A stretch of 21,422 bases of DNA from an uncultured Muribaculaceae bacterium (lineage in GTDB: Bacteria > Bacteroidota > Bacteroidia > Bacteroidales > Muribaculaceae), in contig CAJLTZ010000040.1 of NCBI GenBank assembly GCA_905209725.1, positions 1 through 21,422 of the forward strand, read 5' to 3'. A program made the position numbers and the translations under genes. Shown here in pieces: positions 9,601 through 16,645 of this stretch (position 1 is its first letter; each line of letters starts with the position of its first letter). The notes below the pieces were generated by a model. That model worked only from the letters and a program-made list of their open reading frames with translations. It was not told the DNA's origin and did not search any database.

Positions 9601-11240
9601 CCGAGCAGACGGGTCTCAGTATTGGCGGAAAGTCCTTCGCGCTGTCCGATATATGGGGTCACCGTGTAGTAGTAATTGGAGGCGTCAACTTCGAGCGGAT
9701 CGATGGCGGAAGTAGCGGAAATTCCTTTTGCCACCTCTGCTCCATCGGGCATACGTGTCACATTGTATGTGATCTGAGCGGGGTCGATATATCCTCCGTG
9801 GCGACCTGCGGTAGGCGCGCTCCAGGAGATGATGGCGCGGCCCTTGTCGTCTGTGGCAATCGTGATGTTGGAAGGCTGTGCGGGAGCGTCGATACCTACA
9901 TAGGCTGCCACGCCTGTGCGCGGACCGGCGCCGGCGGCATTCTCAGCCATGGCGGCAAAACTGTGCGTGCCCTCTGCGAGAGTAAGTGGTATCTCCACGC
10001 TCTGGCCGGCGTTGACCTGAGAGTTGTATTTCTCCACGCCGTCAACATCCACTTTCAGCGTAACCTTGCCTGAGAGCTTCGAACCTGCAAACGTAAGTTC
10101 GGGAGTCTTCACGATGAGTTTGCCGCTGAGACTGCCGTTGGTGAAGGAGGGGGTGATCTCCGACACTTTCGCCGGGGCGGCTTCCTTCACTTCGGGAGCA
10201 GGAATATAGAGGGAGGTAAACTCCTCATTGTTGGGGAAATTGCAGATCTTCGAGGCGGCGCCGCTGGCGAGGTCGAGGGTATAGAGTCCTGTGTTGCCGG
10301 TAGAAGTCACTGCGGCCCAGTAAAGGATATCGGTCACGGGGTCGAAGGTCATCGACTGAGTGTAGTTTACGTCAAGACCGGTGCTGCCGATTTCGGTGAT
10401 GTCGCCGCTCTGCTTGTCGATGCGGCAGAGGCGGGAGTTCTTGCCCATGGTGACGCCATAGAGCACGCCGCTCTGCGAGCAGGCGATTGCCGCCATCTGC
10501 GGAATGCGGGCGATGGGGGAAACCATGCCCGTGTGGCGGTCGATCTCCGAAAGCGATGGGTAATATTTTGTGATAAGACCGTCGGCCTCCTCCACGGCAA
10601 TATATGAGAGCACCAGAATGCGGTCGGACACGGGGTCGTAGGTCATGTCGTTGGTGATCTGCGAGAGGTTGAAGGTCTCGTTGATGAATCCCTGCGTCTG
10701 CTTGGTGAGTTGGCCTGTAGCGAAGTCGTAGGTAAGGAAAGTAGTGAACGTATAGCCCATCTCCTCGGTGTAGACGTAGGAATTGTAGTAGAACTTGCCG
10801 TCGACATAACAGCCGCCGCCGTTGGCTTCATAGGAGGAGAATTCCACCACGCGCGTGGGGTTGGGATTCTCTGCTGCCTTGAAGGAGTAGATGCCGTATT
10901 GAGGCGAGGTCCAGTTGGAGGCGGATATCGGGAAACCATAGATTGTGGTTCCGTCGCCGAGGACTTTGACCGGAGCCGCAAGGCGCGGGCCGGTTGTGAA
11001 AGAGCCGGAGGCATCCCTGAGTGTACCGGCGGCATTGATGCCACGGGGAAGGGTCTGACCCACCGGGGTGGGGAGGCGCTTTGGGGCGGAAGCGGAGGGA
11101 CTCACAGGCGTTTCGGTGGGCTGGCCGATGGTTATCGGCGCGGCGGTCCGCCCCGCTGTGGCGCGCTTCGGCGTCGCTGCGATTGCCGGCATTGCAAGAA
11201 GAGCCGACAAGGCTGCGCATAAAAGTCGCGTTTTATTCAT
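6669..11240 (-). CDS. Giant secreted multidomain protein: propeller-like, FnIII, jelly-roll and CARDB modules, T9SS tail (1523 aa)
   Basis: Residues 1-22 are a signal peptide (MNKTRLLCAAL, ending AIA|AT). A low-complexity Pro/Ala/Thr stretch follows to about 65. Residues about 100-345 carry propeller-like repeats (VLYGVTMGKN, ILYWAAVTST). FnIII-like modules lie at about 352-450 and 451-547. A choice-of-anchor-J-like jelly roll (AADDWVITPP) spans about 553-712. Two more FnIII-like modules lie at 715-816 and 817-918. A MAM-like domain opening with APFAESFA spans 921-1092, and a CARDB-like module spans about 1095-1200. A second anchor-J-like domain runs about 1230-1412 (EGFEDYTPF, NDDWFISPE, LMIDDLTY), then an FnIII-like piece. 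The T9SS type-A tail ends PGVYIEL and ARKVIVK. It is probably the first gene of the minus-strand cluster. No enzymatic signature is seen. Confidence 0.9.
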   Translation of the reverse strand: MNKTRLLCAALSALLAMPAIAATPKRATAGRTAAPITIGQPTETPVSPSASAPKRLPTPVGQTLPRGINAAGTLRDASGSFTTGPRLAAPVKVLGDGTTIYGFPISASNWTSPQYGIYSFKAAENPNPTRVVEFSSYEANGGGCYVDGKFYYNSYVYTEEMGYTFTTFLTYDFATGQLTKQTQGFINETFNLSQITNDMTYDPVSDRILVLSYIAVEEADGLITKYYPSLSEIDRHTGMVSPIARIPQMAAIACSQSGVLYGVTMGKNSRLCRIDKQSGDITEIGSTGLDVNYTQSMTFDPVTDILYWAAVTSTGNTGLYTLDLASGAASKICNFPNNEEFTSLYIPAPEVKEAAPAKVSEITPSFTNGSLSGKLIVKTPELTFAGSKLSGKVTLKVDVDGVEKYNSQVNAGQSVEIPLTLAEGTHSFAAMAENAAGAGPRTGVAAYVGIDAPAQPSNITIATDDKGRAIISWSAPTAGRHGGYIDPAQITYNVTRMPDGAEVAKGISATSAIDPLEVDASNYYYTVTPYIGQREGLSANTETRLLGGGSALPVKWDLSTPEQFALFTTIDANHDAETQYQWGQWMYGYDFRSIKDEAEKRSVVYGYHPENAADDWVITPPVKLKKGKRYRLTYTMWTRGDQENLEVTVGTANDVASQRVITPSKVYSHKDRQVFTQDFTAESDGNHYAGFHITSGKKKYYLFVTDIMVDEVPDDNAPAAVENLTATAGAQGAMTATVSFKAPSKTMAGTALSTISKIEVYRGNAQKACHSFASPKPGADLTWTDTDPAPGFNTYRVVAFAGESAGQKAEATLFVGVDTPLPPTNISVSDASGKPVITWTAPTQGVNGGYIDPAALTYIIYRDGDSAEFLNNSFKGTEYTDTGLDPEKMQYFVRYAVFAVSKTGRSDFSVTDFIVYGDPYAAPFAESFADSYSQNNPWVTYKIKGNTQLWTLSSSSDSPLCSSADSDGGMLCFQSGLGRIGDESRIVSPKISLAGLSRPLLTFYFYHNYSEEHEYYEEQHQDRLIPEVQLPDGTYEALIDTAIYVDDLGKGWLKYALPLDKYKTQPYVKIAFHGISDGQQNVNVDIVRITNDIQKDIQLYTLSGPAKVKVGKKAVYTATFFNRGSLPATGFKIQLLQDGKKIDEYSPKTLESGEYASFDFPVEFSMDQLDKNLQFQAKVEWDEDEIEADNLSNTVTTRVVEPDLPEVYALRHSVNDHDVTLEWGAPEARHYEEGFEDYTPFSINNIEDYTLVDNDKSLSYCFRDIYFDHAGDPQAFMVFNPVMLGINIVNDPLFGYDAFNPHGGEQVLCAWGAAEKANDDWFISPEVFGNQKVTFYAKSGDYMQGKDTFEILYSTSDTNIGSFRTVGDAVATDKEWKKYEIDLPANARYFAIHCTSTDGFCLMIDDLTYVAKAVESLVPHTGYAIYRDGLKVGETGVDVTTFTDRSLPDGTYTYDIRALYGTRTAPASDKAVVVIGTGAVDQIAADAADAEYFTLAGFRAQRPLQPGVYIELRQGKARKVIVK

Positions 11241-11244
11241 AAGC

Positions 11245-11309
11245 GTTAAAGATTAGTATAGTTCGTTAATGTTCGGTTAAGGTCTGTTAACGTTTTTTAT
11301 CTTTGTTAA
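11245..11309. repeat. Five GTTAA boxes at roughly 10-bp phasing in the leader of the 1523-aa gene
   Basis: GTTAA occurs on the plus strand (TTAAC on the coding strand) at 11245, 11265, 11276, 11286 and 11305. The spacings are 20, 11, 10 and 19 bp, close to whole DNA turns. They fill the stretch between the start codon (11240) and a candidate -7 element (11317-11310). An array of protein-binding boxes or a structured leader is possible. Confidence 0.45.
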
Positions 11310-11317
11310 CAAAAATA
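11310..11317 (-). promoter_or_regulatory. Candidate -7 element for the T9SS-protein cluster
   Basis: The minus strand reads TATTTTTG at 11317-11310, fitting TAnnTTTG. The upstream element is weak (TTTC at 11338-11335, spacing 17). It predicts a leader of about 63 nt before the 1523-aa protein, containing the GTTAA boxes. Confidence 0.4.
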
Positions 11318-11585
11318 ATAACCGCAGTAAGCTCGAAATTGTTGATTACCTAAAGGCAAATTCCGCTAAGTGAGTCACTATTGAATGATGGTTTCCAGTA
11401 TTGGAATTCCCAAAGTTACAAAAAATTATGGCTGCGAGAATAAAAAATTCAAAAAAATGTAAAAATAATTCTTCTGATAGATAAATGCGCAGTCCCATCA
11501 GAGCAGGCTCATCAACCAGCCTCACCGGGTCCGGGTCCGCGACACTCAAATTTCAGGGGGTTTAAGTGCATTTCATTGGATGGAA

Positions 11586-11651
11586 GTGTTGTCTGGAAAG
11601 AGTATTTTTCCAATGAAAGTATTGTCTGGAAAGAGCATTATATGGGTAAAA
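11586..11651. repeat. Two tandem 33-bp units with degenerate flanking copies
   Basis: Units 11586-11618 and 11619-11651 share 16 of their first 17 bases (GTGTTGTCTGGAAAGAG versus GTATTGTCTGGAAAGAG) and diverge afterwards. The block 11652-11665 begins GTGTCCTTTCCAGA, which carries the inverse complement CTTTCCAGA of the shared core. With only two good copies and no spacers, it is a small tandem repeat rather than a CRISPR. Confidence 0.6.
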
Positions 11652-11685
11652 GTGTCCTTTCCAGATACATCCAATTACACAAAAA

Positions 11686-11712
11686 CGGCGGAGAGAAAAA
11701 TCCTCTCCGCCG
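11686..11712 (-). terminator. Intrinsic terminator in the intergenic gap
   Basis: A perfect 10-bp stem, CGGCGGAGAG (11686-11695) with CTCTCCGCCG (11703-11712), has a 7-nt loop. The minus-strand tail is TTTTTGTG. It is correctly oriented to end transcripts from the coiled-coil gene, whose stop lies about 310 nt upstream, or from an unrecognised RNA in between. Confidence 0.7.
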
Positions 11713-11894
11713 TGGGGACGGTTGCCGGCGACCCGGCGCAAACACAATCGAAATCGCAAACCAGATCTAAAACCCGGCGGCTGCATCGCAAACAAAATCA
11801 ACATCAACCCCCAATCCCCCACCTGTCTTGCAGCCCGGACATCTTCTGTTTTCCTAACTGGACTCTCATCAGTCCTACATTGAAAAATTGTCAT

Positions 11895-11928
11895 ACATTT
11901 CCGGCACGTCTTCACGAGCCGGAAACGT
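11895..11928 (-). terminator. Hairpin downstream of the coiled-coil gene, possible terminator
   Basis: Arms 11895-11905 and 11918-11928 form an 11-bp stem on the minus strand (one G-U pair), with a further CGT/ACG pairing inside the loop. The minus-strand tail ATGACAATTTTTC has a U-run displaced by about seven bases, so termination would be weak. It lies about 95 nt after the stop of the coiled-coil gene. Confidence 0.45.
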
Positions 11929-12021
11929 TTCATTTATGATTGCGCCGGTCGCACGGCATGCAGACCCGAGCGTCGACCAACGGACTACCCGGCATCTTAC
12001 CGCCCCCCGATTCTCCAAATC

Positions 12022-12912
12022 CTATTTCTTTCCAAGGTGCGACACCTCATCGTAGATTTCCTGCAACGACTGGGGAATCAGAATCTTGTAGTTGCCAATC
12101 TCGCGTACCCGCTCCTTTATATATGCGGCCCTATCGGCAGCGATGCGCTTCGCATAATTGTCTACCTCGTCGAGCTTGCGGGCATATTCCGTGGCCACCG
12201 CCACTTCCGACTCCTTCACAGCTTTCTGACACTCAAACTTGATGGCGTTGAGATGCGACTGAGCCTCGCGGTATTGTTTCTGGAGCTTGAAATAGAGCGA
12301 CTCCACCTCCTGCGGGTCAACTGTGGGAATATATGTATAGATAAGGGTGTCGCGGCCATCCCCTCTCACATCGCGCGGATTACGCATTCGGCGGATGAGA
12401 TTGTCGCGGGCATTGGCAAAAGCACCTTCGGGATGAATAGCCTTCCCCAGCACGGCAGAGAGAGTCTCAAGTTCATAATAGCGGTTGCGCTCGTCAAGCG
12501 ACAGAGTGGCATAGTAGTCATCTTCGGTAAGCGCCTCTCCACGAGCGGGAAACTTTATCGGTTCCAATCCCTTGAGTTTGATATAGTCGTCGGTTGACAT
12601 TGATTCCACCTCCTTGAGCATACGCTCCTTGGCCTTGATAGCCTCGCGGAGCCAGGCAATCAGCGACTTGGCCTTTGCAATGGCATGAAGCTTGCGCTGC
12701 ACGTCATTCAGTTCGCTGTCGCCCACACCCTGCGCGAGGAGGTCGGATGTCTCCGAACCGATGAGCGAAACAGAAGTGGAATAGAGCGTCAGCGAACTAA
12801 GCGACTCTTCCAGCCCACGGATCATCTCCTTGGCGAGATTGGCTATATGGTTGGCCGAGGTGGAGGTGAGTCCCTGACCGTCGTTAGAGAAAAAAATCAT
12901 ATCCTTATCCAT
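12022..12912 (-). CDS. Conserved-looking coiled-coil protein of unknown function (296 aa)
   Basis: I do not recognise the family. I chose the ATG at 12912 (MDKDMIFFSNDGQG), because the 35 codons upstream read through AT-rich promoter-like DNA with a palindrome and do not look protein-like. There is no signal peptide or membrane segment, so the protein is probably cytoplasmic. Residues about 64-105 and 200-275 are charged, heptad-rich helices consistent with coiled coils; between them lies a mixed region (LTEDDYYATLSLDERN, then DTLIYTYIPTVDP). The C-terminus is basic (HLGKK). It stands alone on the minus strand, divergent from the OmpA-like gene across a 320-nt region, and two terminator-like hairpins follow it. 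Its function cannot be inferred from the neighbourhood. Confidence 0.8.
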   Translation of the reverse strand: MDKDMIFFSNDGQGLTSTSANHIANLAKEMIRGLEESLSSLTLYSTSVSLIGSETSDLLAQGVGDSELNDVQRKLHAIAKAKSLIAWLREAIKAKERMLKEVESMSTDDYIKLKGLEPIKFPARGEALTEDDYYATLSLDERNRYYELETLSAVLGKAIHPEGAFANARDNLIRRMRNPRDVRGDGRDTLIYTYIPTVDPQEVESLYFKLQKQYREAQSHLNAIKFECQKAVKESEVAVATEYARKLDEVDNYAKRIAADRAAYIKERVREIGNYKILIPQSLQEIYDEVSHLGKK

Positions 12913-12940
12913 AGCGTGTCTTTTTATATCGTGAATTTCA

Positions 12941-12954
12941 GATACAGATGTATC
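12941..12954. promoter_or_regulatory. Palindrome GATACA-GA-TGTATC upstream of the coiled-coil gene
   Basis: A perfect 6-2-6 inverted repeat lies about 30 bp before the start codon at 12912. It is flanked by near-identical direct copies, ATATCGTGAAT (12927-12937) and ATATCATGAAT (12957-12967). The position and symmetry suit a repressor operator. Confidence 0.4.
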
Positions 12955-13130
12955 GTATATCATGAATCGTGTAGAGTTTTTCAAATCTGCCTGCAAAGTA
13001 ATAACACCGATGCGCATCCTTTGTGCGCACCATCGAAAAAAATTTCATTCGTGTCCAACAATTCAAACTTCCACATTCAACATTCGACATTGCTCTCGCG
13101 CCTTGATTTTCGGATTTCAACTATTTTTGC

Positions 13131-13138
13131 TAAATTTG
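13131..13138 (+). promoter_or_regulatory. Candidate -7 element for the OmpA-like lipoprotein gene
   Basis: TAAATTTG fits TAnnTTTG. The upstream element is weak: a TTTT run about 20 nt before, rather than TTTG. The expected start near 13142 leaves a leader of about 90 nt before the ATG at 13233. Confidence 0.55.
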
Positions 13139-13232
13139 CGTTCTATATGGGGAGGGCGCTGGTTCCGACTTATGCCTTCCTCTTCTCCGGTCCTTCACAA
13201 GACCTCATTTTTCATGCTAATTCATTAACATT

Positions 13233-14075
13233 ATGAAGAAATCCGTATTGATTCTCTCCTTCATCGCCGCCGCCCTTACGCTCGGCAGTTGCGTGTCAAA
13301 CAAGAAATATGCCCAGCTCCAGTCTGAGTATCAAACCACCCGCGACAACCTCCTCCAGTGTAATTCCAACTCCAAGGGTATGGAATACATGATCAAGGAC
13401 CTCAAAAACCAGAACACCGACCTCAAAAACCAACTCTCCGAACTGCAGAACACTCTTCGCCAGAGCCTCGAGAATTCCCAGCAGGGTTCCATCAACATCT
13501 CCAAGCTCGTAGACGAAATCAACGCCTCCAACAAATACATCAAGGAGCTCATCTCCGCCAAGTCGAAGTCCGACTCCCTCAACATCGCCCTTACCAACAA
13601 ACTCACCCGCTCACTCACCACTGACGAACTCAAGGAAGTGGACATCAAGGTGCTCAAGGGGGTGGTTTATATCTCTCTGGCCGACAATATGCTCTTCAAA
13701 TCCGGTTCGTATGAGGTAAGTCCCCGCGCCATGGAGACCCTCTCAAAGATTGCCAAGATTATCAAAGACTATAACGACTACGACGTGCTCGTGGAAGGCA
13801 ACACCGACAATGTGCCCATCTCGCGTCCCAACATCCGCAACAACTGGGACCTCTCCGACCTGCGCGCCTCCTCTGTGGTTCAGGTGCTCCAGAACGACTT
13901 TGGCGTGAACCCGGCCCGCATGACAGCCGCCGGCCGTGGCGAATACAACCCCATCGCCGACAATGACACCGAACTCGGCCGCCAGCGCAACCGCCGCACC
14001 GAAATCATCATCACTCCGAAGCTCGACCAGTTCCTCGACCTGATCGACAAGGCTCCCGACGCCGATAAAGAATAA
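13233..14075 (+). CDS. OmpA-family peptidoglycan-binding lipoprotein (280 aa)
   Basis: Residues 1-20 are a lipoprotein signal ending in the lipobox LGSC, with Cys20 as the acylated residue. Residues about 25-125 are a helical, Asn/Leu/Gln-rich stretch with a repeated DLKNQ pattern, likely a coiled coil or stalk. Residues about 145-262 form the OmpA/MotB C-terminal domain: DNMLFKSGSYEVSP, then VLVEGNTDNVPIS, then LSDLRASSVVQVL, in which Arg211 sits at the usual diaminopimelate-binding position, then GRQRNRRTEIII. In this family the domain grips peptidoglycan while the lipid anchors the protein in the outer membrane, so a structural envelope role is expected. A promoter lies upstream, and a terminator-like hairpin follows within 20 nt of the stop, so it may be transcribed largely alone. 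Confidence 0.93.
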   Translation: MKKSVLILSFIAAALTLGSCVSNKKYAQLQSEYQTTRDNLLQCNSNSKGMEYMIKDLKNQNTDLKNQLSELQNTLRQSLENSQQGSINISKLVDEINASNKYIKELISAKSKSDSLNIALTNKLTRSLTTDELKEVDIKVLKGVVYISLADNMLFKSGSYEVSPRAMETLSKIAKIIKDYNDYDVLVEGNTDNVPISRPNIRNNWDLSDLRASSVVQVLQNDFGVNPARMTAAGRGEYNPIADNDTELGRQRNRRTEIIITPKLDQFLDLIDKAPDADKE

Positions 14076-14091
14076 TCATCGACCATACCAT

Positions 14092-14139
14092 GCGCACAGG
14101 GCTGTCTCCTTAGGGACGACTCTGTGCGCCAACTTTTTT
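14092..14139 (+). terminator. Terminator or attenuator hairpin between the OmpA-like and TPR genes
   Basis: GCGCACAG (14092-14099) pairs perfectly with CTGTGCGC (14122-14129), and a shorter inner stem lies between them. A run of six T follows at 14134-14139. The T-run ends only seven bases before the ATG at 14147, so the element can end the OmpA-like transcript and also limit read-through or ribosome access to the TPR gene. Confidence 0.65.
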
Positions 14140-14146
14140 CAGAACG

Positions 14147-16645
14147 ATGCCCCAATTCCGACATAAACCGGCGCTTGCCGCCTTCATCCTTCTTTCCGCC
14201 GCATCCCTCTGCGGCACATTTTTTGCCGCCGCCCAGAATCTCACCGCCCCACAGTTCATCAGCCCAACAGCCGATGGCTATCTTCTCCGCGCCCGCGAGC
14301 TCCGCAACATCGGCAATTTCGCCGGCGTGGCCGACCAGGTGAACTTCATCCTCACGGCCGGGATGCCCGTGTCGGAAAAGCAGGCCATCGAATGCACCTT
14401 CCTCCTCGCCGACGCCTACTATCAACGCGGCGACGCCAAATGTCTCGACCTGCTCCTGCAGTTCCGCCGCGACTATCCCGCCTCCCCCCTCGCCCCAAAG
14501 GCAGCACTCGCCATCGCCGACTTCCACTTCTTCGCCCATCAATGGCCCGAAGCCCTCGAAGCCTATCGCCTCGTAAACCCCGACCGCCTCGACGCCGGCC
14601 TCCGCGACAACTGCATCTACCGCACTATGCTCTCCTCAATCCGCACCGGCCATTACCGCGAGGCACGCGCCCTGCTCTCATGCCTCCGCCAAGCACGCCA
14701 GTATGCCGACGCCGTAAGATTCTACGACGCTTATCTCGACTATATCGACGGCAATTTCTCTCGTGCCTACGACAAATTCCGCCTCGTACCCGACGGCGTG
14801 CAGGGTCTCGACCCCGGCTGCTATATGGCGCAGATTGAATACTCCAGAGGCGACTATGCCGCCGTAATCTCCCGCGCCAAGAATCTCCTCGACATGGACC
14901 ATTCCGAGCCCGAACTCCTTCCCGAGATGCGCCGAATCATCGGCCTCTCCTATTTCAAGACCGGTAAGGAGCCCATGGCCCGCCGCAACCTCGAGGAATA
15001 TTTCCGCCTCATCGGCACAGATCCCGCCAGCGAGAACAGCGGCGCCAATCCCGACGCCGTCTATGCACTCGCCTGCCTCGACTATGCCGACGGCGACATC
15101 TCCCGAGCATCCTCTCTTTTCTCCACCCTTACCGACCGTCAGGACCGCATAGGCCAGAGCGCATGGCTCTATCTCGGCCAGTGTGCCCTGCGTCAGGACA
15201 ATCCTTCCACAGCCGCCATCTCTTTCGAGAAAGCCGCAAAACTCGACGCCGACGCAGCCGTGTCGGAAACAGCTCTATATAATTACGCCGCCGCCATCAC
15301 AAGAGGCGCCACAGTGCCCTTCGCCCGCTCGTCCGATTTGCTCGAACGATTCGTGAAGCGTTTCCCCGACTCCGAATTCACCCCGAAAGTGGAGGAATAC
15401 CTCGCCGCCGCTTATTACAACGACCGCGACTTTACCCGCGCTCTGGCCAATATCGAGTCAATCCGCCATCCATCGGCGCAGGTGCTTGCCCTCAAGCAGA
15501 AAACCCTCTACGAGTTAGGCGTGGAGGCCGTCACTTCGGGCCGCTATGCCGACGCTATCCGCTATCTGCGCCCGGCAGCCGAGAGCGATGCCGCCCGCGA
15601 CGTGGCCGCCGAAGCCTCCCTCTGGCTTGGCGAAGCACTCTATTCAAAGGGTGAATTCTCCCGCGCAGCCGCCGCTTTCCGCGATTTCATAGCCATGGCG
15701 CCCCGCTCCGAAAGCCGCCCGCTCGCACTCTATAATTTAGCTTATTGCGACTATAAGCTGCAGCGCTGGCCCGAAGCCGCCCGCGACTTCGCCCGAGCCC
15801 TCGAGGCCCGCCCCGCTCTCCCGCAGCGCCTCCTCGACGACGCCACCCTCCGCCGTGCCGACTGCCTGTATTATTCGGGCAACTACCGCGAAGCCCGCGA
15901 CCTCTACTCCAAGGCCATCGACGCCGGCGCTTTCGATGCCGACTTCGCCCTCTACCGCCGCGCCGTGACCAACGGCCTCGCCGGCGACACAAATGCGAAA
16001 ATCCGCGACCTCAACCGTCTCGAAAAGGATTTCCCGCAGTCGCGCTGGCTCGCCGACGCCCTCCTCGAGCTCGCCGCCACATATGAAGAAACAGGACGCA
16101 CCGCCCAGGCCGCCGATGCCTATAAGAAACGTCTCTCCACAGCCTCCAACCTCTCCACCGACGAACTTATCCGCATAGCATCCACAATGCACGCCGCCGG
16201 CAAATTCGCCGACCTCCTCGAGGTTACCGACAAGATCCGTCATAGCGGCGACCTTGACCCCGACGAACTCGCCGACATCGACCTGCTCGAGGCCGATGCC
16301 CTCGCCGCCACCGGTCGCGCCGACAAGGCTCTCGACATCTACGCCCGTCTCGCCGCCACACCCTCCTCACTCTCGGGTGCGAAAGCCGCTGTGGCCCGCG
16401 CCGAAATCCTCCTCAAGAAAAAGCGCCTCAACGAGGCCGAAGCCGCCGCCACTCAGTTTACCGAAACAGGTACACCCCACGAATACTGGCTCGCACGCGG
16501 TTTCATAGTTCTCGCCGACATATATGCCGCCCAGGACAAAAAATATCTCGCCCGCGAATATCTCACCTCCCTGCGCGAGAATTATCCAGCCTCCGGCGAC
16601 GACATCCCGGCACGCATATCCTCCCGCCTCAAATCCCTTAAATGA
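14147..16645 (+). CDS. Periplasmic tetratricopeptide-repeat protein (832 aa)
   Basis: A signal peptide occupies about residues 1-29 (basic MPQFRHK, hydrophobic core, ending FFAAAQ). No lipobox cysteine is present, so a soluble or membrane-associated periplasmic protein is likely. The rest is almost entirely helical repeats. Clear TPR-like units include those starting near residues 339 (WLYLGQCALRQDNPSTA), 489 (LWLGEALYSKGEFSRAA), 523 (LYNLAYCDYKLQRWPEAA), 564 (RRADCLYYSGNYREAR), 636 (LLELAATYEETGRTAQAA), 714 (EADALAATGRADKAL) and 784. TPR arrays bind partner proteins, and in this phylum similar proteins act in envelope assembly. The stop overlaps the start of the next gene (ATGA), so it is probably coupled to the outer-membrane protein downstream, its likely partner. 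The exact family is not recognised. Confidence 0.9.
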   Translation: MPQFRHKPALAAFILLSAASLCGTFFAAAQNLTAPQFISPTADGYLLRARELRNIGNFAGVADQVNFILTAGMPVSEKQAIECTFLLADAYYQRGDAKCLDLLLQFRRDYPASPLAPKAALAIADFHFFAHQWPEALEAYRLVNPDRLDAGLRDNCIYRTMLSSIRTGHYREARALLSCLRQARQYADAVRFYDAYLDYIDGNFSRAYDKFRLVPDGVQGLDPGCYMAQIEYSRGDYAAVISRAKNLLDMDHSEPELLPEMRRIIGLSYFKTGKEPMARRNLEEYFRLIGTDPASENSGANPDAVYALACLDYADGDISRASSLFSTLTDRQDRIGQSAWLYLGQCALRQDNPSTAAISFEKAAKLDADAAVSETALYNYAAAITRGATVPFARSSDLLERFVKRFPDSEFTPKVEEYLAAAYYNDRDFTRALANIESIRHPSAQVLALKQKTLYELGVEAVTSGRYADAIRYLRPAAESDAARDVAAEASLWLGEALYSKGEFSRAAAAFRDFIAMAPRSESRPLALYNLAYCDYKLQRWPEAARDFARALEARPALPQRLLDDATLRRADCLYYSGNYREARDLYSKAIDAGAFDADFALYRRAVTNGLAGDTNAKIRDLNRLEKDFPQSRWLADALLELAATYEETGRTAQAADAYKKRLSTASNLSTDELIRIASTMHAAGKFADLLEVTDKIRHSGDLDPDELADIDLLEADALAATGRADKALDIYARLAATPSSLSGAKAAVARAEILLKKKRLNEAEAAATQFTETGTPHEYWLARGFIVLADIYAAQDKKYLAREYLTSLRENYPASGDDIPARISSRLKSLK

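Larger units (their letters stand above)
11318..12021. other. Gene-poor gap of about 700 nt between the T9SS cluster and the coiled-coil gene
   Basis: I see no credible gene here. The two reading frames of about 120 codons, one per strand, overlap each other, a 33-bp repeat and two strong hairpins, and resemble nothing I know. Contents: an AT-rich stretch to about 11480, the repeat at 11586-11651, a perfect terminator hairpin at 11686-11712, and a second long hairpin at 11895-11928. Minus-strand transcripts leaving the coiled-coil gene probably end inside it. Confidence 0.6.
12913..13232. other. Divergent control region between the coiled-coil gene and the OmpA-like gene
   Basis: This 320-nt AT-rich gap holds no gene. 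It contains the palindrome near 12941, a near-consensus minus-strand -7 element (TTACTTTG at 13001-12994, one mismatch to TAnnTTTG) and a plus-strand -7 element at 13131-13138. Nothing else is recognisable. Confidence 0.6.

Noticed and set aside
11586..11665. CRISPR array
   Set aside because: Only two units are alike, they abut without constant-length spacers, and no cas genes are near.
11562..11939. Overlapping open frames of about 120 codons on both strands in the intergenic gap
   Set aside because: They contain the tandem repeat and two terminator-like hairpins, have no convincing start context and show no recognisable protein features.
12913..13017. N-terminal extension of the coiled-coil protein to 13017
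   Set aside because: These 35 codons overlap the palindrome and promoter-like DNA and do not resemble a protein segment; the ATG at 12912 is a better start.
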